Source: an uncultured Rubrobacteraceae bacterium (GTDB lineage Bacteria; Actinomycetota; Rubrobacteria; Rubrobacterales; Rubrobacteraceae). From it: 15,628 nucleotides of DNA. The notes below the pieces were generated by a model. It ran no database searches, was not told where the DNA came from, and was given only the letters and a program-made list of their open reading frames with translations. Of this stretch, positions 1 to 7,673 are shown piece after piece (within the stretch, counting starts at the first letter, position 1; every line of letters begins with the position of its first letter). The position numbers and the translations under genes were made by a program. The DNA is taken from positions 1-15,628 of the forward strand of contig CADCVI010000038.1 in the NCBI GenBank assembly GCA_902806105.1, read 5' to 3'.

Positions 1-2432
1 CCCTTGATCGCGACGAACAGGGGCGTCCAGCTGGGGTCCGTGTAGGCGGTGACCAGGATGTCGCCCGCTTCGAGATCGGCCTCCGCCATGTCCAGGATGA
101 CGCGGGCCCGCCCCTCGATGGTCCCGGCGGAAACCGGTAAGCCGACCAGCGCGCCGGCCGGCAAATCGTCGCGTCGGTACGCCCCGGCGATGACCTCGCC
201 ATCCGACGTGAGCACCCGGGGCGGCGTGAGCGCTTGAAACGACCTGAACGCGTCCTTGCGCTGGCGGATAAGCTGATCATCCACCCGGTTCGTGCGCACG
301 ACGTCGTGGAGCTCTTGGAACGTGAGGTAGAAGATGTCTTCCTTCTCACGAAGCACGCGGGCCTGCACGAGGCGCTCGGCTTCTTCCATCAGGGCCTGCT
401 TGTAAACGAAGTAGTGGCTGACCATGCTGTACTTCGGGTACTCCCGGTACCCGGCGAAGGTCCGGACCCGGTCGATCATCCGCTTGGTCTCTTCGGCCTT
501 CCGCTCCCCGTCCGGCAGGGCCCGCAAGCGTTCCAGCAGCTCCTGTTCCTTCTTCCGCGCCTCCTGCCGCCCCTGCTCGAAGCGCCGCTTGCCGGCGCCC
601 GGCTCGAAGTTCTTGATGTTGCCGAGGATCAGGGGCACGAGCGTGGTGGGACGTTCGCTCCAACGCGGCCTCGTGATGTCGATCTCGCCGACGCAGCGCA
701 TGCCGTACTTGTCGAGGTAGGCCCGGATGGCATCTCGCGCTTCCCGCCCGCCTGCGAGCTCGGGCAGTTCGTCCAGGAAGCCCTCGTCCTCGACGTGCCG
801 CAGAAAAGCCACCACGTCCGGATGCGGGCGGATAACGTCCGCGACGTCCAGGAGCGCCAGGCCCATCTCCGACGTAACGCTGTTGGGGACGGACTGCGTG
901 AGGGTGTCGGCCGCGTTCTTCTCGCCCAGCCACGCCTCCAGCTTCTCGTTGAGCCACCAGGTGGCTTCGATCCCCGCCATGATCACCCCATAGCTCTGCG
1001 GATCGAACAGGATCCGCCTCAGCTCCTGGATGTTCGCCAGGACGAAGTCGAGCAGCGCAGGTCCGGACTTCGTCCGGATGTCGTGTTTCAAGGCGGAGAT
1101 GGAGGCCTGGCTGCGCCCGATCAGCTCTGCGACGATGGCCGGATCGGTCTCGATCGGGGCAGGCGCTCCCCCAGCCGGCGCCCCCCCGGCCTCCTCGTCC
1201 GGGAGCGACGGGACGAAGTCGCCGCGGTCGAGGAGGGTCTGCAGCGCGTCCCCGATCAGCGGATCGGATCTCCCCACGAGCCCCAGGAGGCCCGCGCGGC
1301 CCGCGGGCGAAGCCAGGGCCCGGGTGACGTCGACGAACAGCCTCCCGCCTGCCTCGTACATGGGCCGGCCGGCCGTCAGCTGCCACAGGGAGATCCCCAG
1401 CGGCTTCATGGGGTCGGTCATCATCTGCTGATGACCGACGGAGATGTAGACGTGGTTCTCCCGGTCGCCGGCCGCGGGGATGGGGAACAGCGTGGTGATC
1501 GGCCGGCTCTGGACGATCTGGAAGTCGTCGTCGACCAGGCACCATTCGATGTCCTGGGGGCGGCCGAAGTGCGCTTCGATCCGCCGGCCCAGCCTCGCGA
1601 GCCGCACGATCTGCGCATCCGTCAGCGCTGGCTCGTCCTGCCGCTCGGGCTCGATCGCTTGTTCCTGCGTCCCGCCTGCCGGCGAGGCGTGGATGGCAAG
1701 CTGCTTGGTGGCGACCGCCTTGGCGACGACCTCGCCGTCCCGAACCTCGTAGACGTCCGCGTTAACCAGGCCGGAGACCAGGGCCTCGCCGAGGCCGAAG
1801 CTGGCCTCCACGGAGGCGACCTTCCGGTTGCCCGTGACGGGGTCGGCCGTGAAAAGGACGCCCGCCGCCTGCGGGAAGACCATCCGTTGCACGACCACTG
1901 CCATGCGGACCTTCCGGTTGTCCAGGCCGTTTTGCAGGCGGTAGGTCACGGCCCGCTCGGTGAAGAGCGAGGCCCCGCACCGGCTGACGCGCTCGAGGAT
2001 CGCCGCCGTCCCCACGACGTTCAGGTACGTATCCTGCTGGCCCGCGAAGGAGGCCGTCGGCAGGTCCTCCGCCGTCGCGCTGGACCGGACGGCGTAGGCG
2101 GCTCCTTCGCCGAGCCGCGCGATCTGGCGGGTAATCGCCGCCGCCAGATCGTCGGGGATGGCGATCCCTTCGAGGGTCCCACGGATCTCTGCGCTGAGCG
2201 CGCGGATCTCCTCCCGGTCGTCCGGCTTCAGGCGCGACAGCCGATCGAGCGGATCGTCGATCGACGGCGCTTCCGCCATGATCCGCCCGAAGGCTTCCGT
2301 CGTCACGCAAAAGCCAGCCGGCACGCGGAGCCCTTCTATCCGCGAGAGCTCCCCCAGGTGCGCGGCCTTGCCGCCAACGACCGCGACCTCTGTCCCTTCG
2401 ATCTCCTGGAAACCCAACACGTAGCAGCCCAT
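1..2432 (-). CDS. rph: Rifampicin phosphotransferase-type PEP-synthase-like enzyme (3' end outside window)
   Basis: About 810 residues are visible, starting at ATG 2432 behind GGAGGGAG. The frame is open to the window edge. The N-terminal third is a PEP synthase/PPDK-type ATP-grasp domain, with AVRSSATAEDLPTASFAGQQ at about residues 114-133. The middle has the Rph signature YGMRCVGEIDITRPRWSE. The last visible residues, ILVTAYTDPSWTPLF, match the start of the swivelling phosphohistidine domain. By family knowledge, Rph uses ATP and water to phosphorylate and inactivate rifamycins, releasing AMP and phosphate. The catalytic His (about residue 825 in Listeria Rph) would fall just past the window edge, so catalytic competence cannot be judged here. 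No 19-bp rifamycin-associated element was seen upstream. A PEP synthase-like enzyme of other specificity is the alternative, but the middle-domain match favours Rph. Confidence 0.88.
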   Translation of the reverse strand, partial: MGCYVLGFQEIEGTEVAVVGGKAAHLGELSRIEGLRVPAGFCVTTEAFGRIMAEAPSIDDPLDRLSRLKPDDREEIRALSAEIRGTLEGIAIPDDLAAAITRQIARLGEGAAYAVRSSATAEDLPTASFAGQQDTYLNVVGTAAILERVSRCGASLFTERAVTYRLQNGLDNRKVRMAVVVQRMVFPQAAGVLFTADPVTGNRKVASVEASFGLGEALVSGLVNADVYEVRDGEVVAKAVATKQLAIHASPAGGTQEQAIEPERQDEPALTDAQIVRLARLGRRIEAHFGRPQDIEWCLVDDDFQIVQSRPITTLFPIPAAGDRENHVYISVGHQQMMTDPMKPLGISLWQLTAGRPMYEAGGRLFVDVTRALASPAGRAGLLGLVGRSDPLIGDALQTLLDRGDFVPSLPDEEAGGAPAGGAPAPIETDPAIVAELIGRSQASISALKHDIRTKSGPALLDFVLANIQELRRILFDPQSYGVIMAGIEATWWLNEKLEAWLGEKNAADTLTQSVPNSVTSEMGLALLDVADVIRPHPDVVAFLRHVEDEGFLDELPELAGGREARDAIRAYLDKYGMRCVGEIDITRPRWSERPTTLVPLILGNIKNFEPGAGKRRFEQGRQEARKKEQELLERLRALPDGERKAEETKRMIDRVRTFAGYREYPKYSMVSHYFVYKQALMEEAERLVQARVLREKEDIFYLTFQELHDVVRTNRVDDQLIRQRKDAFRSFQALTPPRVLTSDGEVIAGAYRRDDLPAGALVGLPVSAGTIEGRARVILDMAEADLEAGDILVTAYTDPSWTPLFVAIK

Positions 2433-2572
2433 CCGCTCCCTCCCTCGTGCGTTTTCTAAAGAACGTCGCAGCGTCTCGCCGGACCCCATCTCCCATCCTG
2501 CTCGAGAACTTCTCTTTCCTGACACGCCCGGCTGCAGCCATGCGTTGCGCTAAAGGTGGCCTCTTTCGTCCA

Positions 2573-2626
2573 GGCCTCGAAATGTTCTTCCCCATCCTGC
2601 AGGATCGCGAAGGACATTTCGAGGCC
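2573..2626. repeat. 54-bp two-fold symmetric dyad between rph and ferritin
   Basis: Outer arms GGCCTCGAAATGT (2573-2585) and ACATTTCGAGGCC (2614-2626) are perfect 13-bp inverted copies. Exactly between them lies the palindrome ATCCTGCAGGAT (2594-2605), and both share the centre 2599/2600. The 8-bp spacers match at 5 of 8 positions. There is no T-tract, and it sits between divergent genes, so a terminator is unlikely. A regulator operator or the trace of a palindromic mobile repeat fits better. It is the only obvious copy in the window. Confidence 0.75.
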
Positions 2627-2650
2627 CCGGTATCCAAGATCGAGCGGGTC

Positions 2651-2683
2651 TTGTAACAGGTATACTTATAAACTCGGTATACG
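2651..2683 (+). promoter_or_regulatory. Candidate ferritin promoter/operator with repeated GGTATAC
   Basis: The AT-richer tract just upstream of the ferritin start holds GGTATAC twice (2659-2665 and 2676-2682), 17 bp apart. Each contains the palindrome GTATAC. TTGTAA (2651-2656), TATAAA (2667-2672) and TATACG (2678-2683) are possible promoter hexamers, but no pair has standard 17-bp spacing. The distances could suit an operator overlapping a regulated promoter. No sequence resembling an IdeR or Fur box was found. Confidence 0.4.
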
Positions 2684-2702
2684 AACGCTCGAAGGGAGAG
2701 GC

Positions 2703-3212
2703 ATGGTCGAGAATACACGGGCACGGGTAGGGAGCATGGTCAGGGAAGCCACGGGCGAGCAGGTGGGCCGGGAGTTCTACGCCGCATACCTCTACCTCTC
2801 GATGTCCGGCTACTTCGACGCGGCCAACCTCCCGGGGTTCGCCCGCTGGATGCGCAGGCAGTACGAGGAGGAGACGCAGCACGCCCTCAAGCTCTTCGAC
2901 TCCCTCCTCGACCGCGGAGATCACGTGCAACTCGCGCCCATAGATCCGCCTCCTTCCTCGTTCCGGTCCCCGCTCGACGCCTTCGAGCAGGCCCTCGAGC
3001 ACGAGAAACAGGTCACGGCTCACATCCACGAGCTCTACGATCTCGCCTTGCAGGAGAAGGATTATCCGTCGAAGGTCCTGCTCGACTGGTTCGTCCAGGA
3101 GCAGGTCGAGGAGGAAAAGTCCGCCTCCGAGATCGTCGAGAGGCTCAAGATGGCCGGGGAGGACGGCGCTGCCCTGCTCATGCTGGACAAGGAGCTCGGC
3201 GAACGCCAGTAG
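2703..3212 (+). CDS. ftn: Bacterial non-haem ferritin (FtnA type)
   Basis: The 169-residue product has normal ferritin length and forms a four-helix bundle. By family knowledge it assembles into a cytosolic 24-subunit cage that oxidises Fe(II) and stores iron. All expected ferroxidase ligands can be placed against E. coli FtnA: E24, E57 with H60 (in EEETQH), E101 (in EHEKQ), and Q134 with E137 (in QEQVEEEK). ATG 2703 is preceded by AGGGAGAGG. The frame stays open further upstream through the 54-bp dyad, but that stretch does not look like protein. The gene is divergent from rph and convergent with the acetamidase. The upstream repeats suggest specific regulation, probably by iron or oxidative stress (inferred). 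Confidence 0.95.
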   Translation: MVENTRARVGSMVREATGEQVGREFYAAYLYLSMSGYFDAANLPGFARWMRRQYEEETQHALKLFDSLLDRGDHVQLAPIDPPPSSFRSPLDAFEQALEHEKQVTAHIHELYDLALQEKDYPSKVLLDWFVQEQVEEEKSASEIVERLKMAGEDGAALLMLDKELGERQ

Positions 3213-3350
3213 GTCTCGCGCCCTCACGCGGCGTCCACCTGGCTTCGGAGCGGTGCCGCCCGCACCACCCCACCCGAGGCCGGTGACGACCCGCTCCAAC
3301 CCCGGATGTCGTCCGTTGGCGCCGGCCCTCGTTGGCACTTCCGGAGAGAG

Positions 3351-3482
3351 GCCCCTGAGCACCACCGCGTGGACGCCCTTGTTGGCGTCCACGACCTGCG
3401 AAACCTCGTAGCCCGTTGCGATGTTCGCTAGCGAGTAGGCGTCCTCCGGGCCGCGGCTAAGGGCGTTCTGGGCGGCTGTGGA
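3351..3482 (-). pseudogene. Acetamidase-like C-terminal tail continuing in frame after the TGA
   Basis: Reading on through the acetamidase TGA (3485-3483) in the same frame gives STAAQNALSRGPEDAYSLAN and then IATGYEVSQVVDANKGVHAV. This resembles the usual acetamidase/formamidase C-terminus (EEAY-LxS-x-SQVVD-x-KGVHA). After about LRG (3351) similarity fades, and the frame runs on antisense to ferritin. Part of the tail DNA forms an 8-bp-stem hairpin, GTGGACGC (3369-3376) with GCGTCCAC (3385-3392). That hairpin could double as a structure between the converging ferritin and acetamidase genes. The simplest reading is that a nonsense change or a fused remnant cut off the true C-terminus. Nothing else is seen between 3213 and 3350. 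Confidence 0.6.
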
Positions 3483-4919
3483 TCAGGCCCCCGACGGCAC
3501 GGTCCCTTCCTCCCCGTCGGGCCGCGCGGCGCTCGTCCCCTCGGCGCCGGCAACCGCGTCGCTACCACCCACCGGGCGACCGCCGGAAGGGGTCGGGCCG
3601 TACTGCTCGACCGCGTAGCCGAGGAGTCCGCACGCCTCCAGGCGGTCCACCGGGGCGCGGAACGTCACGCGGACGACGCCGGGGTGACGGCCGATCTCGA
3701 TCGCGCCGGAGACGGTGGCCCTGTTGGCGACCTCGGGGACCGTCATCTCCAGCAGCGCGGCAGCGCGCGCGAGGCCGTTGTCGGTCGCCGAGTTCAGGTC
3801 CGGGCCCGTGCCTATCACGGAGATCGGCAGGGACTCCTCGATGGCGTCCATACCGTGCGCGCGGGCAAGGGCGAGGGCGCGTTCGCGCTCGGCGTCGGTG
3901 AGCGGCCTCGCGAGATACGGCAGATCCTCCTCGACCGGGAACAACACCGGACCGTCTATCCCAAGATCCTTCAGGACCTCGACCTGCAGCGTGACGGTGC
4001 CGGACACGTCGGCGGTGTGGCCGGCGATCTCGCCGTCGCCCTGCAGCGCGTGCATGTCGCCGAGGTAGACCCCGGCCCCCGCTACCTTTACCGGGCAGAC
4101 GATGATGGCGCCCGCGCGGGCGGCGTTCACGTCCAGGTGCCCATCGGTCTTGTGCCGCTGCAACTGCTCGGCCGTCATCGCGTAGCGGTGCGGCGCGCCC
4201 ACCAGGAAGGCGCCGAAGTCACCAGCGTTGTGGGAGTCGGGGATCGTCGCGGAGGGCGAGGTGCCGATCTGGCCCATGAACGGCCGCAGCCTCGTTGCGA
4301 GCCCGACGATGTCGTGCGGCGCGAAGGTCAGGATCGGATTCTGGATCGAAGCGTCCGGGATAGCCCCCACGCGCGCCGCGTCGCGCGCGAAGCTCTCCGC
4401 GCGTTCCTTGGGGACCGTCAGCCCGGTCTCCCGCCGCTCGTCGAAGGCCATCGTGTAGCCGTTGGTGAAGGTGAAGGGGGCGCAGTCGGCGCCGCACTCG
4501 GCGCATCGCACCGCGTCCTGCCCGATGCCCTCGAGGCGCGTCCTGGGCCACTCCGTCCCGCAGCCCGGGCAGACCGGAGCACAGTAGGGGTCGCCGTTGA
4601 ACCGTCCCTCCATCGGCTGGTCGTTGCCCGACGCGGTGGCCAGCGACGTGACCGAGATGTCCTTGATCCGGATCGCGACGGCGTCCCCGACTTCGGCACC
4701 GTCTACGGCCACCGGCCGGCAGACCTCGTGCCCCCCGCGGACGGCCGGGGTGATCATCGGGCCCCAGCAACCCGGGGTGGTGCTCCAGACGACGTGCCCG
4801 CCGTCGACCACCGGACCGAGCATGGGTACGTCCGGCCCGAGCAGCCCGTCCGTAAACTCCTCGACGAATACGGTCTTGCGTGCCTGTTCCGTGCCCTTGG
4901 GGGTTTCGTGTATCGTCAT
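3483..4919 (-). CDS. Acetamidase/formamidase family protein with zinc-knuckle insertion
   Basis: The product is 478 residues. ATG 4919 is chosen because AGGAGGAGG lies 9 bases upstream; an in-frame extension to 5135 would read antisense through the MoaD-like gene's region. By family knowledge these cytosolic enzymes hydrolyse short aliphatic amides to ammonia and a carboxylate. The hallmark GDMHALQGDGE is at residues 287-297, and FTFTNGYTMAFDE at 149-161 is also family-like. An unusual insertion carries two CXXC pairs, CPGC (117-120) and CAEC (139-142), plus C113 and C146. This predicts a bound zinc or other metal. The end is a low-complexity Gly/Ala/Pro linker (about 441-478) before TGA, after which family-like sequence resumes in frame. 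It lies 40 bases downstream of the MoaD-like gene, probably one transcript. The substrate is unknown. Confidence 0.85.
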   Translation of the reverse strand: MTIHETPKGTEQARKTVFVEEFTDGLLGPDVPMLGPVVDGGHVVWSTTPGCWGPMITPAVRGGHEVCRPVAVDGAEVGDAVAIRIKDISVTSLATASGNDQPMEGRFNGDPYCAPVCPGCGTEWPRTRLEGIGQDAVRCAECGADCAPFTFTNGYTMAFDERRETGLTVPKERAESFARDAARVGAIPDASIQNPILTFAPHDIVGLATRLRPFMGQIGTSPSATIPDSHNAGDFGAFLVGAPHRYAMTAEQLQRHKTDGHLDVNAARAGAIIVCPVKVAGAGVYLGDMHALQGDGEIAGHTADVSGTVTLQVEVLKDLGIDGPVLFPVEEDLPYLARPLTDAERERALALARAHGMDAIEESLPISVIGTGPDLNSATDNGLARAAALLEMTVPEVANRATVSGAIEIGRHPGVVRVTFRAPVDRLEACGLLGYAVEQYGPTPSGGRPVGGSDAVAGAEGTSAARPDGEEGTVPSGA

Positions 4920-4959
4920 CGAGCGGAACCTCCTCCTAGCGTCTTTGGTGCTCCTGCGG

Positions 4960-5205
4960 TTATCCGCCGGAGATGGGTAGCAGCAGCGCGACCTCCTGCC
5001 GGTGACGGAGAGGATCGTCGCGACCGGCGTGCTCGCCGGCCACGATGGCGAGGGCAGAGCGCAGCGCCGGCTCTGCCTCCGGCTCGGTATCCGCCAGACG
5101 AGCGTACAGGTCCTCGACCGTGGCGCCGTCCGCAAGGTCGACCGTGAGGAACGGCGCTCGAAAGATATCGGCCAACCCCGCCGCTAGACGAACGCGAACC
5201 TGCAC
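4960..5205 (-). CDS. MoaD/ThiS-like ubiquitin-fold sulfur-carrier protein ending in Gly-Gly
   Basis: The 81-residue product fits the family length. It opens with a beta strand (VQVRVRLAAGL), has the DLADGATVEDLYARLAD helix region typical of MoaD, and ends EVALLLPISGG, the classic di-glycine tail. By family knowledge this tail is adenylated and thiocarboxylated by a MoeB/ThiF-like enzyme to donate sulfur, for example to molybdopterin. GTG 5205 was chosen because the family fold begins right there and a modest GGGAAGG lies upstream. ATG 5277 would add about 24 unlikely residues. It is transcribed into the acetamidase, and no other molybdenum-cofactor gene is visible. Its role may be MoaD-like or a private partner of the amidase (inferred). 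Confidence 0.8.
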   Translation of the reverse strand: MQVRVRLAAGLADIFRAPFLTVDLADGATVEDLYARLADTEPEAEPALRSALAIVAGEHAGRDDPLRHRQEVALLLPISGG

Positions 5206-5470
5206 CGGATCAGCCGCCTTCCCTTCCCAACATACGCGCAGCGTACCACAAGCTTTTGTACGAAAGTAAGCATGCATCCCGCGCCGGTACCGCACCGGTG
5301 AGCTTTGAGGAGAAGCAGCCGCCCCTCCCGCCCGAGTCACTCCATGTACGGGGAAAGGTGTACCTTTTTCGGTACGCCGAGTGCGGACCGAGAGGCCGAC
5401 AAAAACCACTTACGACCTCCCGTCTGCGGGCAGGGAATAATCACTACACGAACAGAGGCCGAGTCGGTGA

Positions 5471-5701
5471 GGAACTGCTGGAGGAGGGCGCGAGCGCCAC
5501 GCGGAGGTCGTGCGGCTCCTCGTGGGGGGCGGGGCGGACCCGAACATCCCCGACGGCGCGGGCGTGACGCCGCTCGGGCACGCCCGCGCCAAGGGCTACG
5601 GCGGGATGGCCGAAATCCTGCGGAGCGCCGCTCACGGTAACAACCAGCCGCTTGGGCGCGTCCCCAAATTCGGTGCCCTCCGGCTCGTTGGCCGCCGGTA
5701 G
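5471..5701 (+). pseudogene. Ankyrin-repeat protein remnant
   Basis: One readable ankyrin repeat is present: HAEVVRLLVGGGADPNIPDG at about 5498-5557, followed by GVTPLGHARAKGYGGMAEIL. An in-frame TGA (5468-5470) closes the frame upstream. In another frame just upstream (about 5464-5490) the DNA reads GEELLEEGAS, like the end of a preceding repeat. About 20 residues that should separate the two are missing. There is no plausible start or ribosome binding site. This looks like the 3' end of a decayed ankyrin gene. The rest of the non-gene stretch, 5206-5470 and 5702-5714, shows nothing convincing; 5206-5280 presumably holds the promoter of the MoaD-like gene. Confidence 0.6.
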
Positions 5702-5714
5702 CGCGATCTCCGCT

Positions 5715-7070
5715 CTATCCCACCCCGGAACTCTCGCCCTTCGGCCTTGCGTACTCGGGGTGTCCGCCGACGACCAGCACGGTCCTGTTCGCGTTGCGCA
5801 GCACCTCCTCGGAGACGCTGCCGATCAGGACGTGTTCGATCCTCGATGTGCCCTCGGAGCCTAAGACTATGGGGTCCGCCTCGATCTCCTCCGCCACGGT
5901 GAGGATCGCCCGGTCCGGCCTGCCCAGCACGATCAGCTCCTCGCACTCGACGCCGGCCTCCTCCGCCAGCGCCCGCACCTTCCCCGTCGCCTCCCGCCCG
6001 TTCTCCGAGAGGCTCTTGATAAAGTCTCCGTAGTGGACCCCGGAACGGAAGGTCAGGTACTCGTCCACGACGTAAAGGGCGAAGAGCTTCGCGTCGAGAC
6101 CGTCTGCCAGGCGCGCTGCGTACCCGGCGGCGCGCAGGGAGACCTCCGAGCCGTCGGTGGCGAGGAGCACCGCCGGCCTCTGCGGACCCTCGTCCTGCTC
6201 GCGTTCGGGGACCCGGGATTTAGAGGCCGGGTGAAGCTCGGGGGATATCAGGATCGGACCCCGCGACGAGTTCAAGACCTCGTCCAGCGGTTCTCCCACC
6301 ATCATGCGTCCCGCCCCGCCCAGGACCTTCGAGCCGAAACTAAGGAGGGCCCGTTTCTCATCCCCGGCGTAGAGGCCGAGAATCGTCTCCGGCACGTTGC
6401 CGACGAGCGCCCGCACTCGCGGACGGGTGCCCACTACCTTCCCGATCTCGTCCGCGCGAGATTCGAGCTCCCGATCGAGGTCGTGAAGCTTCTCTTGCGC
6501 ATCGCCGCTCTCGCTCGTTACTCCTACCAGTTCGACCTCGACGCCGAGCGTGCGCGCGAGCCTCGCCCCGAGGAACCCCGCCTGCTCCGTGTCCTCGAAG
6601 GAGCCGTGGCCGACGAGCACGCGGTCGGGCGGCCACGCTTTCTCGCCTTCGGGCACGATCAGGACCGGACAGTGCGAGCGGTGGGCTAGCCCCGTAGAGA
6701 CGCTCCCGAGCGCAAGGCGTCCGAGCCGTCCCATCCCCCGGCTGCCCGCGATTACGAGGTCCGCCCCGATCCTCTCCCCCTGATCGACGATCGCCTCGAC
6801 AGCCTGCCCCTCCCTGAGGTGCGCTCCGGCGACGGTCCCCCCCGTCTCCACTATCTCTCTCACCTGCTGTTCGAGCTTGTCCTGACCGATCTCCTTGAGC
6901 CCGCTCCTTATGAAGCCGCGGGCGTGGGGCGAGGGCACGGTGTGCCAGACGTGGACCACGTGCAACTCGGCCCCGCCCCTCTCGGCCAGGTCCACCGCCG
7001 CCCGGGTGGCGGTACCCATGCTCACCGGCCCGTCGGTTGCGAGCAGTATCTTCTCCGGAAAACCGTCCAT
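5715..7070 (-). CDS. Three-domain universal stress protein (UspA family)
   Basis: The 451-residue product has three UspA folds in a row: about 5-141, 148-277 and 298-436. By family knowledge these are cytosolic ATP- or AMP-binding stress proteins, usually with one or two domains. Domain 1 has the nucleotide motif G-2X-G-9X-G-S (G109SRG, then GS at 122-123). Domain 3 has it too (G404SEG, then GS at 417-418). Domain 2 is degenerate: G246SKV, then GE, lacking the second Gly and the Ser, so it probably does not bind nucleotide in the usual way. ATG 7070 follows AAAGGAG. That Shine-Dalgarno lies in a GACTC-GAAAG-GAGTC inverted repeat, which could mask it. It is transcribed alone or after the small gene at 7173-7388, in a minus-strand stress cluster. 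Confidence 0.92.
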   Translation of the reverse strand: MDGFPEKILLATDGPVSMGTATRAAVDLAERGGAELHVVHVWHTVPSPHARGFIRSGLKEIGQDKLEQQVREIVETGGTVAGAHLREGQAVEAIVDQGERIGADLVIAGSRGMGRLGRLALGSVSTGLAHRSHCPVLIVPEGEKAWPPDRVLVGHGSFEDTEQAGFLGARLARTLGVEVELVGVTSESGDAQEKLHDLDRELESRADEIGKVVGTRPRVRALVGNVPETILGLYAGDEKRALLSFGSKVLGGAGRMMVGEPLDEVLNSSRGPILISPELHPASKSRVPEREQDEGPQRPAVLLATDGSEVSLRAAGYAARLADGLDAKLFALYVVDEYLTFRSGVHYGDFIKSLSENGREATGKVRALAEEAGVECEELIVLGRPDRAILTVAEEIEADPIVLGSEGTSRIEHVLIGSVSEEVLRNANRTVLVVGGHPEYARPKGESSGVG

Positions 7071-7172
7071 CTTCCGACTCCTTTCGAGTCTTTCTTGCGG
7101 TTCAGTGTTTCCTGGTCCTCACCTGCTTCGAGCAACCCCGCGAGCCTTGCTCCATGTTAACGCCGTGGCAAG

Positions 7173-7388
7173 CTAACTCTTACCCGTCTCTCCCAGGACG
7201 GCGAACACCTCCCCTATCAGGGCCCGGCGCTTGTCGGGCGGCAGGTCCTTTGGGTGGATGGTCTGCCTCTCGCTCTGGAGGCCGCGCAGCTCGGCCTCCT
7301 CGGCGAGGTAGCGGTCGACGATACGCACCACGGCGTCGACCTTCTCTCGGGGTATCTCGTCACCACCGCCAAACAATTTGCTCCACAT
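7173..7388 (-). CDS. Small protein of unknown function (71 residues)
   Basis: ATG 7388 is chosen because a near-perfect AGGAGGT lies 7 bases upstream; the longer in-frame start at 7547 has no such site. The product begins MWSKLFGGGDEIPREKVDAV, is charged and mostly helical, and has no signal peptide, membrane span or Cys pair. A basic/acidic stretch, KDLPPDKRRALIGEVFAVLG, closes it. I do not recognise the family. It sits between the sigma factor and the three-domain universal stress protein on the same strand, about 100 bases from the latter, so co-expression with the stress cluster is likely. The intervening 7071-7172 carries an inverted repeat GAGCAA (7130-7135)/TTGCTC (7147-7152) but no clear promoter. 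Confidence 0.65.
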   Translation of the reverse strand: MWSKLFGGGDEIPREKVDAVVRIVDRYLAEEAELRGLQSERQTIHPKDLPPDKRRALIGEVFAVLGETGKS

Positions 7389-7495
7389 CGTGCTTACCTC
7401 CTCTCGTGCTTTGCCTTTAGGCCATCGCCTCGGACAGCCGGAGACGTTCCCCGGAACCCGGCGGCCGACGGGGAGATCCCTGCCCTGTGACCCTC

Positions 7496-7527
7496 GGGGT
7501 TTGTCGAAGGTTCGACACACGAACCCC
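7496..7527. repeat. Nested hairpin downstream of the sigma-factor gene
   Basis: The outer stem GGGGTT (7496-7501)/AACCCC (7522-7527) encloses the inner stem GTCGAA (7503-7508)/TTCGAC (7511-7516). An alternative, overlapping stem GGTTCG/CGAACC (7509-7526) would exclude the inner one. On the minus strand it lies between the sigma gene's stop (7674) and the small gene's start (7388). It may be a terminator lacking a U-tract or an attenuator. The rest of 7389-7673 shows no gene. Confidence 0.45.
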
Positions 7528-7673
7528 CAGCGGTTCCGATGCGACACCGCGGACGCCTCCGCGCGGGCTGTAGAAACCGGGATCGCCCGTCGCCTCCCTG
7601 ATACTCCGTCTGCCCGTCGACGGCGCCCGCCGACGAACGCTCCGTGACGGCCACCCTTGGCGGGCTCGGAGCG

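Noticed and set aside
234..2459. A 741-codon open frame on the plus strand
   Set aside because: It lies antisense to the clearly homologous rifampicin phosphotransferase frame; the translation is Arg/Leu/Pro-rich with no domain, a typical GC-rich shadow.
2433..2702. Rifamycin-associated element upstream of rph
   Set aside because: The known 19-bp actinobacterial element was not found on either strand.
3684..5147. A 487-codon plus-strand frame
   Set aside because: It is antisense to the acetamidase and MoaD-like genes, which show real family motifs; the translation is low-complexity.
7496..7527. tRNA T-arm-like GGTTCGA sequence
   Set aside because: No acceptor, D or anticodon arms can be folded around it.
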